Source: PMP191F sp047602185
GTDB lineage: Bacteria; Bacteroidota; Bacteroidia; Chitinophagales; Chitinophagaceae
Assembly: GCA_047602185.1 (NCBI GenBank)
Contig: JASGHY010000001.1
Location: 2,294,001 to 2,358,000, forward strand
Reading direction: 5' to 3'
Length of the DNA stretch: 64,000 bases
Under the pieces are notes generated by a model. It ran no database searches. It was not told where the DNA came from and was given only the letters and a program-made list of their open reading frames with translations. The translations under genes and the position numbers were made by a program. The first letter of the stretch is position 1. Every line of letters begins with the position of its first letter. Below are positions 24,739 through 32,055 of this stretch, piece after piece.

Positions 24739-25371
24739 CCTACAACTTATAACCCTGTATTTGCATCTAACTAGCGCGAGAGTTAGCGCAGCGGCTCTCG
24801 TGCTTACTATATGTACCCGGTCTGTGACCGGCATACCCGGGTAATCTTCAATTACTATCAATCTCTTCTCCGATCAAAGATTCATATAGCAGCATATCAG
24901 AATTACTTTCAAAATCCGATTCAAACGACCTTAAACCTTGTACCTTAAACTTTAAAAACACCTTCGCGCCTTATGCGTCTTTGCGAGCCTATCTCTTCCC
25001 AGCCCCACGCAATAGAGCATGTCACAAACTGATTTTCCGACTTCAAAGTCAAGCACCTTAAACCATATACTTTATACTTTATTCCGCTCATAGAAGCGTC
25101 CCTCGCTTCGATGATATTATTATGTGGCTTGTAGCCACAAAACAAAGCTCCACCCTCATTAAGCTGTATTCCTGCCTTCCGCGTTAAGCGTTAAGCGTTC
25201 AGCATTAAGTATGTATTTGTCTTCAACTTACAACCTGCCCGTTTTTTAGAAAATGCGCACTTAACAAGCAGACGGACCGAACCGGTGAACCACCGGTCAT
25301 ACACAAAACTACTTTGCCGGGTATAGACCATTGCGGCGAAAAATGGCAGAAATAACCTAAAACGGAAGAAA
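24739..25371. other. Repeat-rich intergenic region
   Basis: No gene is recognised. It contains small hairpins (CCCGG/CCGGG near 24830, CGAGAG/CTCTCG near 24775), a module block at about 24919-25085 that recurs inverted inside the next coding region, and a double-hairpin repeat at 25087-25139. Confidence 0.5.
25087..25139 (-). repeat. Double-hairpin dispersed repeat, copy 3
   Basis: The reverse complement closely matches 14685-14736, including GTGGCTACAAGCCACATAAT and GAAGCGAGGGACGCTTC. Confidence 0.7.
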
Positions 25372-25506
25372 GTGACAAAAAGGGAAAAAACGGCAAAAAG
25401 TGACAAAAACGACCTGTTCATTTGGAAAGCACTTATTCACCAGTGTATGTTTGCTCAGTGTCTTGCAAAAGCACTGACAGGTAAGATCAATACAAATCCT
25501 GCTTAT

Positions 25507-26211
25507 ATGGCAAAGCAATTAGGACCTTTTAAATACGAAAAGACTTTAGGGTGCATTACTTTTTATCGGCGGGGCGACAAATGGTATGCACGACAAAAAA
25601 GCTCGTTGAGCCGACGCAGGGTGAAGACCAGCAAACAGTTCATGAATACAATGCAAAGTGCACGCCGCCTGGGCAAGGCGGCCTGTCTTGCGGGTGCTGT
25701 ATATGATAAATTGCCGGAAGCATGGAAAATGTTTGAACTCTACCAACAGTTAACAGGAATAGCAACATGTTCTTTAAAAGAAGGAAGATCAGCCAGCGAT
25801 ATCAGGGATCTGCTAGTACAGCAATTGCATGAATGGGGATATCGAAAAGAATTACAGTATCCTGTCATTAAACCCAGTAATGTAAAACTGAGGGTACGGG
25901 ATTTCAGGAAAAGCAAAAGTGGTTTAAAGCTAACAAGCCCATCAGGATCGAAGTCCGGAAATCAGGATGAAACAGGCATTAATCCAGGGAAGAATTTCAC
26001 GAAAAAGAGAGCAGACTCACAAGAACGCAAAGGCGGTTTAAGATATAAATTTCAAGGTATAAGACGCTTGACTCCAAAGTCCCAAAAAAGAAGTGTAACA
26101 AACGACAACATGCGGGTGAGTTCCATGCGCAAGAGATCAGGCTCGCAAAAACGCATAGGATGCAGGACAGAATACCGGATCATAACAAGACTAAACGAGG
26201 ATACGGGTTAG
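25507..26211 (+). CDS. Bacteroidota hypothetical protein with repeat-derived C-terminal tail
   Basis: The frame is open from a GTG at 25372, but the ATG at 25507 (MAKQLGPFKYEKTLGCITFY) matches the start of a family of small uncharacterised Bacteroidota proteins with the pattern GxITFYxxxDxxYARxKxSL, then FxxTxxxAxxxGxAxKxA. Residues 1-120 show this: YRRGDKWYARQKSSLSRRR and FMNTMQSARRLGKAACLAG. The last 90 or so residues are Lys/Arg/Ser-rich, and their DNA resembles an inverted intergenic module at 24919-25085, so the tail was probably created when a repeat fused to the 3' end. Function is unknown. Confidence 0.6.
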   Translation: MAKQLGPFKYEKTLGCITFYRRGDKWYARQKSSLSRRRVKTSKQFMNTMQSARRLGKAACLAGAVYDKLPEAWKMFELYQQLTGIATCSLKEGRSASDIRDLLVQQLHEWGYRKELQYPVIKPSNVKLRVRDFRKSKSGLKLTSPSGSKSGNQDETGINPGKNFTKKRADSQERKGGLRYKFQGIRRLTPKSQKRSVTNDNMRVSSMRKRSGSQKRIGCRTEYRIITRLNEDTG

Positions 26212-26588
26212 GTGTAGCAATAGACTAATAGAGGGGCTGAAAAGCAAACAAGGATAATGAGGCCTGGTCAATATCAACACCAGGTGATAAACGTTGCTCT
26301 CATAACTTATAAACGAAGGCGAGTTGTAATTATAAGAACCAACGTTCACACAACATTTGTAACCTGCAATTATTTTATTAGCCTGTCATCCCGACGAAGG
26401 AGGGATCTGAAACCAGCCTGCTCAACATGCTACAATTACTTCGGCACTAGCATGCTGATGAAGAAAGCAGCTTCTCCGCTCACCCTCTGCGAAAACCTCT
26501 TTATCTCTTGTTCTCTGCTGTTAGCTTGTTAACTTATATTTTACACTTTATATTTTATACTTGCTTTCGTTTACTGACCCTAAACTTT
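26212..26588. other. Gene-free region with dispersed intergenic modules
   Basis: Contains the phrase GTCATCCCGACGAAGGAGGG, a type of dispersed intergenic sequence seen widely in bacteria. The frame of the downstream phosphatidyltransferase is open here but lacks family similarity before 26589. Confidence 0.4.
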
Positions 26589-27194
26589 ATGAAGAATAAA
26601 ATTCCGGCTGCTTTAATTTTCTCAAGACTTTTTATCGGACTGGTGATCATTTTACTGAGCATTGCTCAGCCCAATCATTACAAAATACTGGCAATAACCC
26701 TCCTGACCATCGGCCTGCTGACAGACATTTTTGATGGTATCATTGCAAGGCAGCTTAACATCTCAACACAAAAACTGAGACGCCTGGACTCAACTATTGA
26801 TCAGGCTTTCTTTATTTCCGTGGCCATTGCAACCTATATTGCATGCCCGGATTTTTTCAGGACAAATGCTTTAAAACTCATAATACTGCTGAGCTTCGAA
26901 GGGCTGACCTACCTGGTAAGTTTCATTAAGTTCAGAAAGGAAATAGCAACGCACTCTATCGGGGCAAAGATCTGGACACTTATACTTTTTGCCACCCTTG
27001 TTCAGATCATTCTGCAATGCCAGTCAGTCATTTTGTTCAATATCTGTTTCTGGACAGGATTGTTAACCAGGCTTGAGATCATTGCTATTATACTGGTGCT
27101 AAAGAAATGGACCAATGATGTGCCCAGCTTTTATCATTCCCTGAAACTAAGACAAAATAAACCAATCAAAAGACATAAGCTCTTTAACGGATGA
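26589..27194 (+). CDS. CDP-alcohol phosphatidyltransferase family membrane protein
   Basis: About 201 residues with six predicted transmembrane helices, beginning at ATG 26589 (MKNKIPAALIFSRL). The diagnostic motif is DxxDGxxARx8GxxxDxxxD; here it reads DIFDGIIARQLNISTQKLRRLDSTID. All acidic residues are present, but Leu replaces the conserved Gly, which may alter donor binding. Family members attach CDP-linked head groups such as glycerol phosphate, inositol or serine to lipid. The substrate cannot be assigned. The MBL hydrolase gene follows 49 bp downstream. Confidence 0.82.
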   Translation: MKNKIPAALIFSRLFIGLVIILLSIAQPNHYKILAITLLTIGLLTDIFDGIIARQLNISTQKLRRLDSTIDQAFFISVAIATYIACPDFFRTNALKLIILLSFEGLTYLVSFIKFRKEIATHSIGAKIWTLILFATLVQIILQCQSVILFNICFWTGLLTRLEIIAIILVLKKWTNDVPSFYHSLKLRQNKPIKRHKLFNG

Positions 27195-27243
27195 TAAGGA
27201 AGCCAAAAAACTTTATACCTTACAGCGGCTTAATAACTTTTCG

Positions 27244-28122
27244 ATGAACCTCTCCATTACAGGCTATTCAACAGCGCTTTTCTCTACCTGGTATTTTATT
27301 GAAGAACTGGGACTTCTGTTTGATGCAGGAGAAGGGCTAACCTCTGCCCTGCTGCAAAAAAGTAGGAAGGTAACACATGTATTTATTTCACATGCCGACA
27401 GAGATCACCTCACCGGTCTTTTGCAGTTTAACCAGTTGAATGCACGTCCTGGTTTTCCTGTAATTCATTTCCCTAAAGATTCAGGCTCTTTTACAGCGAT
27501 TGAAACCTTTTCAAAAAAGTTTGACCCGCATGTAAGCGGCACAGTCTGGCAACCATTGGACGATGGAGCTATCATTACTGTTAAAGATAGTATAGAAGTA
27601 CAGGCAGTAAGGAACAGCCATGTACCAGCCCAAAAGGAAACAATAAAAAGTTTAAGCTACAAGGTATTGCAGGTCAAAAGCAAGCTTAAAAAGGAATTTA
27701 CCACACTATCACCCAACGAAATAAGAACGCTATCGCTTGAAAAAGGAAAAGACTTCACCACTGAAAAAATAAGTACAAATATATTAAGCTATTCCGGCGA
27801 TACCCCTGTTGAAGGCTATGCCACCTGGGATCAATCAAAAATATTAATTCATGAAGCCACCTTTTTAGGTGGTGATGAAGGAACGGCAGTAAAAACTCAC
27901 GGCAATAAACACAGTACACTGGAAGAGGTGATGAAAATGGTAAGTGAAATAAAAATAGAAGTATTGATCCTGGGGCATTTCTCATCCCGGTATGCTCCGG
28001 AGCAAATCGACAACAGAATTAAAGAACTGCATAAAAAATACAACCTGAAGATCCCGGTATTTCGTATTTTACCCGGAGCAACTGTTTTTAATATTCTTCA
28101 AACTCCACCTTTGTGTGAATAG
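27244..28122 (+). CDS. RNase Z-like MBL-fold metallo-hydrolase
   Basis: A 292-residue metallo-beta-lactamase fold protein. The metal motif is HADRDHLTGL in SHADRDHLTG, with the later ligands in SYSGDT, an HEATF segment (ILIHEATFLG) and GHFSSRY. The HEAT and GHFS segments are typical of RNase Z (tRNA 3'-processing) relatives. RNase Z normally has HxHxDH; the first His of that motif is replaced here by Ser-His-Ala-Asp-Arg-Asp-His, so the real activity may differ from tRNA processing. Confidence 0.8.
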   Translation: MNLSITGYSTALFSTWYFIEELGLLFDAGEGLTSALLQKSRKVTHVFISHADRDHLTGLLQFNQLNARPGFPVIHFPKDSGSFTAIETFSKKFDPHVSGTVWQPLDDGAIITVKDSIEVQAVRNSHVPAQKETIKSLSYKVLQVKSKLKKEFTTLSPNEIRTLSLEKGKDFTTEKISTNILSYSGDTPVEGYATWDQSKILIHEATFLGGDEGTAVKTHGNKHSTLEEVMKMVSEIKIEVLILGHFSSRYAPEQIDNRIKELHKKYNLKIPVFRILPGATVFNILQTPPLCE

Positions 28123-28139
28123 TACTAAGGGCAAAATGA

Positions 28140-28430
28140 AGGTAGGAAATACAAAGTTAGAAGTACGGAAGGTGAAAATGTCGAATGTCAAATTTTGAAT
28201 ATCGAATTTCGAAGGGAAATACAAAGAGGCAGAAGTCTGAAAGCCAGAACTGCAAATTGCCAACTGCCAACTTGTATTGACTCACAGCTCAACGCTCGCA
28301 GCTTTTATTCCCTTTCACGTTTGACTTTTCACATTTCACGCTCCCACTCACGCCTCACGGAAGCTTTCACGTTTCACGCCTCTTCCATTGACCATTCACT
28401 TGCCCTTCAGTTGCATTCTGTTGCATAGAT
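28140..28430. repeat. Mosaic intergenic repeat block 1
   Basis: Composed of short modules that recur elsewhere: AAAGTTAGAAGTACGGAAGG and TCAAATTTTGAATATCGAAT (also near 60860-60920), AACTGCAAATTGCCAACTGC, CACTCACGCCTCACG and CCATTGACCATTCAC. No gene is seen. Short open frames here have no protein-like composition. Confidence 0.65.
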
Positions 28431-28518
28431 TTTCTTTGTTTTTCATCATTTTTAGCGGGCGTTTCGGGCAGCAATCCAATCTTAATAAATACATTTAGCG
28501 TGTTATAAATAACACAAC

Positions 28519-29607
28519 ATGCAATACAATAACAATAACCGGTGGTATGTAGTGCCGGTACTAACGATGAGCCTTGCCATGGCCGCTGCCTGCCAGGATG
28601 CAGCAAACAAAACACCTGAAGCAACAACAGAGCCAGCAAAGGATTCTGTGACCACGCAACCGCTGGTAAGTCATATTTACACGGCCGATCCTTCAGCACA
28701 TGTATTTAACGGACGCATTTATATTTATCCCTCACACGATACGGCAACCGGTACGCCAGAGAATGACAATGGCGATCATTTCAACATGATGGATTACCAT
28801 ATTCTTTCCCTGGATTCTGTAGGCGGTAAAGTAACTGATCATGGTGTAGCCCTGCACATTAAAGATATTCCCTGGGCCGGCCGGCAGCTCTGGGCACCCG
28901 ACGCAGCATTTGCCAACAATACTTATTACCTGTACTTTCCCGTAAAGGATAAGCAGGATATCTTCAGGATCGGGGTAGCAACTTCTTCTAAACCCGAAGG
29001 ACCTTTTGTAGCAGAAAAAGAACCTATTAAAGGTAGCTACAGTATTGACCCAGCTGTATTTGGCGATGATGATGGCAACTTTTATATGTATTTCGGTGGC
29101 ATATGGGGCGGACAACTGCAACGCTGGAATAATAACAAGTATGATTCTGCCGGTAAACTGCGGAGTGGTAACGAACCTGCTATATTGCCACGCATTGCTA
29201 AACTAAGCAAAGACATGAAGAGCTTTGATGGCCCGGTAAAGGAAATACAGATTGTTGGTAAAGACGGTAAACCCTTTGCTGAAAAAGATAATGATAAACG
29301 TTTTTTTGAAGCAAGCTGGATGCATAAGTATAAAGGAAAATATTATTTCTCCTACTCTACCGGTGATACACATTTTATTTGCTATGCCATTGGTGATAGT
29401 CCTTATGGGCCATTCACTTACCAGGGTGTAGTACTGAACCCGGTTAAAGGCTGGACAAATCATCACTCTATCATTGAGAAAGACGGTAAATGGTACCTGT
29501 TCTACCACGATGTACAACTGAGTGGTAAAACGCACCTGCGTAATGTGAAAGTAACAGAACTGCATTACAACGATGATGGAACCATCCAGACCATAACAGC
29601 CCAATAA
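28519..29607 (+). CDS. GH43-family glycoside hydrolase (exported)
   Basis: A 362-residue five-bladed beta-propeller hydrolase with a lipoprotein-type signal (LTMSLAMAAACQD). Catalytic residues of family 43 fit three places: the base Asp in TADPSAHVFNG near residue 57, the pKa-modulating Asp in SIDPAVFGDDDG, and the acid Glu in RFFEASWMHKYKGKYYFSYS. Substrates of the family are arabino- and xylo-oligosaccharides; which one is not decided. It stands apart from any SusCD pair in the window and is followed by its own terminator. Confidence 0.88.
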   Translation: MQYNNNNRWYVVPVLTMSLAMAAACQDAANKTPEATTEPAKDSVTTQPLVSHIYTADPSAHVFNGRIYIYPSHDTATGTPENDNGDHFNMMDYHILSLDSVGGKVTDHGVALHIKDIPWAGRQLWAPDAAFANNTYYLYFPVKDKQDIFRIGVATSSKPEGPFVAEKEPIKGSYSIDPAVFGDDDGNFYMYFGGIWGGQLQRWNNNKYDSAGKLRSGNEPAILPRIAKLSKDMKSFDGPVKEIQIVGKDGKPFAEKDNDKRFFEASWMHKYKGKYYFSYSTGDTHFICYAIGDSPYGPFTYQGVVLNPVKGWTNHHSIIEKDGKWYLFYHDVQLSGKTHLRNVKVTELHYNDDGTIQTITAQ

Positions 29608-29624
29608 ACGAAGAAGACATTGTT

Positions 29625-29665
29625 AAAGGCCTTGCTCACCTGTACGATCAGGCAGCAAGGCCTTT
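29625..29665 (+). terminator. Rho-independent terminator after GH43
   Basis: A 12-bp stem AAAGGCCTTGCT / AGCAAGGCCTTT with a 17-nt loop, followed by GTTGTTTATT. Confidence 0.75.
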
Positions 29666-29793
29666 GTTGTTTATTGCAGTTCCTGACCTGACAGGTCCTG
29701 CCAATAAAGCAAGTCCCGGACTGGTGCACAGGCATTCTGTATCAGAAAAAGCCCTGTTTATCGCAGTATTTTCCTGCGAACGCGTTTTATGCC

Positions 29794-30861
29794 ATGATAA
29801 GTTTTTACTTTGCCGGTATGAAACAGGTATGGTATCAAAGAAAATGGGTGATCGTATTGACACATGCTGTGCTGTGGATAGTCCTGTTTTCCCTTCCGTT
29901 CTTATTACGTCCTTATAACGACAAAGAGAATGCTGAACACCACAAATCCTCAACAGAGCTAATTCAGTATATGCTTAGCAATGCCGGCTGGATCGCGTTC
30001 TTTTACCTGAACGCTTACATGCTGGTACCACGCCTGCTGAGCAAAAACAAGAACTGGCAGTACACCACTGCTATTATCATCGTTTTTCCCTGCATCATAC
30101 TCTACCACTACCTGTTGTATGCCTTGTTTCCAGGTGCTGAAAGACATGGCCCCGATACATTTTCGTATATCCTCATTAACCTGTTCATCTACCTGTTCTT
30201 TTCAGCTACCAGTCTTGCCTTTCGACTGATCAGCGATAAAACAAGGGATGACCGTATTTCGAAGGAAAAGGAGAATGAGAACCTGAAAACCGAGCTTTCG
30301 CTGTTACGCTCACAGGCCAGCCCCCACTTTATGTTTAATGTACTGAACAATATGGTGGCGCTGGCACGTAAAAAGTCGGACCTGCTGGAACCCTCGCTGA
30401 TCAAACTTTCGTCGCTGATCCGCTATACCGTTTATGAAGCCAATGCTGAAAAAGTATTACTGGAAAAGGAAATTGACTACCTGGAAAGCTATATAGACCT
30501 GCAACGTCAGCGCTTTGGCAGTAATGTACAGTTCAACATACATTTTGATGAAGTGAATGACAGCAGCCAGATTGAACCGATGTTGCTGATACCCTTTGTA
30601 GAGAATGCTATCAAACACGGTACCGGTTATATAGAAGATGCACAGATAGATGTGGACCTGAAGGTAAAGAACAATGTATTGTTCTTTAGTGTAAGAAACA
30701 GGTATAGCGATGCTGTACCCGAAATAAAGGATGCCACATCAGGTATTGGTCTGGCTAATGTACAGCGCAGGCTTGAATTGCTGTACCTGCACCAGTATAA
30801 ACTAACAATTGATAAAACAGGCGGATGGTTTTCAGTATCCCTGCAACTGCCCCTGCATTAA
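29794..30861 (+). CDS. LytS-type sensor histidine kinase
   Basis: A 355-residue membrane sensor kinase. Four hydrophobic segments occupy residues about 20-140. A short coiled linker follows, then the His-kinase motif SQASPHFMFNVLNNM with the phosphoacceptor His, and an HATPase domain with LLIPFVENAIKHG (N-box) and GIGLANVQRRLELLY. ATG 29794 and ATG 29818 are both possible starts. The LytTR regulator gene starts 33 bp downstream, forming the two-component pair common in Bacteroidota. Confidence 0.92.
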   Translation: MISFYFAGMKQVWYQRKWVIVLTHAVLWIVLFSLPFLLRPYNDKENAEHHKSSTELIQYMLSNAGWIAFFYLNAYMLVPRLLSKNKNWQYTTAIIIVFPCIILYHYLLYALFPGAERHGPDTFSYILINLFIYLFFSATSLAFRLISDKTRDDRISKEKENENLKTELSLLRSQASPHFMFNVLNNMVALARKKSDLLEPSLIKLSSLIRYTVYEANAEKVLLEKEIDYLESYIDLQRQRFGSNVQFNIHFDEVNDSSQIEPMLLIPFVENAIKHGTGYIEDAQIDVDLKVKNNVLFFSVRNRYSDAVPEIKDATSGIGLANVQRRLELLYLHQYKLTIDKTGGWFSVSLQLPLH

Positions 30862-30894
30862 CAATTGTATCCGTAAACCAATTAAAGCAATGGT

Positions 30895-31608
30895 ATGCTA
30901 CGTTGTATTGCGATAGATGATGAGCCGCTGGCCCTGGAGTTGCTGGAAGACAATATCAGCAAAGTACCATTTTTGACACTGGTAGCCAGTTTTAACAACC
31001 CTGTACAGGCCATGAAGGTGATGCAGGAACAGCCGATAGACCTCATTTTTCTTGATATACAAATGCCTGGTCTTACAGGCCTGCAGTTTATCCAGACGCT
31101 TGTACAAAAGCCAATGGTGATCATGATCACCGCTTATGAAAAGTACGCCCTTGAAGGTTTTGATCTTGACGTGGTAGATTATCTTGTAAAACCTGTTGCG
31201 CTTAACCGCTTTATTAAAGCCTGCAATAAAGCACAGGAGCTACACCAGTTACGTCAGAAAGCACAGCAACCTGCTGCAGAATCTCCCACCGACTACATTT
31301 TTGTGAATGTAGAATACAGTCTTGTAAAACTGATGCTGGAAGACATTATGTGGATTGAAGGCATGAAGGATTATCTGAAGATCCATTTAAAAAGCAGTAC
31401 CAAACCGGTTATTGTACGCATGGCTATGAAGACTATGGAAGAGCAATTACCAGCCTCCCAGTTTGTACGTATCCATCGCTCATTCATTATTTCTAAAAAG
31501 CATGTTACGGCAGTACGCAAGAACAGCATTTTCCTCGGCGAAACAGAACTACCTGTAAGTACCCAATACCGTGATGCGATTACAGCGATTACGGGGTTTC
31601 CGCAGTGA
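30895..31608 (+). CDS. LytTR-family response regulator
   Basis: A 237-residue regulator: an N-terminal receiver with acidic pair DDEP, phosphoacceptor Asp in IFLDIQMPGLTG, the Thr in ITAYEKYALEGF and the Lys in YLVKPV. The C-terminal LytTR DNA-binding domain is seen in IMWIEGMKDYLKIHL and FVRIHRSFIISKKHV. Partner of the preceding LytS-type kinase. The outer-membrane receptor gene downstream may be a target (inference). Confidence 0.94.
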   Translation: MLRCIAIDDEPLALELLEDNISKVPFLTLVASFNNPVQAMKVMQEQPIDLIFLDIQMPGLTGLQFIQTLVQKPMVIMITAYEKYALEGFDLDVVDYLVKPVALNRFIKACNKAQELHQLRQKAQQPAAESPTDYIFVNVEYSLVKLMLEDIMWIEGMKDYLKIHLKSSTKPVIVRMAMKTMEEQLPASQFVRIHRSFIISKKHVTAVRKNSIFLGETELPVSTQYRDAITAITGFPQ

Positions 31609-31619
31609 TACGCTGAATG

Positions 31620-32010
31620 CTTAACGCAGAACGCCTAATGCTTAACGCGAATACAATGTGCGGATGACGGATTTGAAAATTTGAAGATTTGAAAATGTTG
31701 GATGCTGAACGCCGGATTTCGAAGGAAATACCCAAATCCAGTTAGCAGTTGGCAATTTGCAGTTATCATGAATGCCAGCGACGAGCTTTGAGCTACGAGC
31801 GGCGAGCAAATACAGGAAGACCAGTTGTATTGTTCAAATTTCAAACATCAAATCTCAAATCCAATATCCAGTATCAAGCATCGGGCATCCGAAGGCTCCA
31901 CTCACGTCTCACGATATTGCCGATTGCCGTCTGCCGATTCACGACTCACGTCTCACGACTTCACAGCCTTTCCCCTATTTCGTCGCAATCTTTCCCATTT
32001 ACGTCTCATT
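31620..32010. repeat. Mosaic intergenic repeat block 2
   Basis: Contains CCAATATCCAGTATCAAGCA at 31861 with about 50 bp of near-identity to 48186-48235 (one mismatch). It also has GAGCTTTGAGCTACGAGC, GCAGTTGGCAATTTGCAGTT and GATTGCCGTCTGCCGATTCA modules shared with other blocks. No gene is seen. Confidence 0.65.
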
Positions 32011-32037
32011 TCACGATCCGGTGACAGTAACCATAGA

Positions 32038-32045
32038 TAGTTTTG
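32038..32045 (+). promoter_or_regulatory. Possible -7 promoter element (TAGTTTTG)
   Basis: Fits TAnnTTTG and lies 10 bp before ATG 32056. No clear -33 box is visible. If active, the leader would be very short. Confidence 0.35.
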
Positions 32046-32055
32046 TGTGATTAAT

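Noticed and set aside
24662..24844. Short plus-strand frame across the IS right end
   Set aside because: It spans the terminal inverted repeat and hairpin-rich spacer, and no family pattern is seen.
31749..32050. Overlapping short open frames in three plus-strand frames
   Set aside because: They are made of mosaic intergenic repeat modules that also occur in other spacers, and their translations lack protein character.
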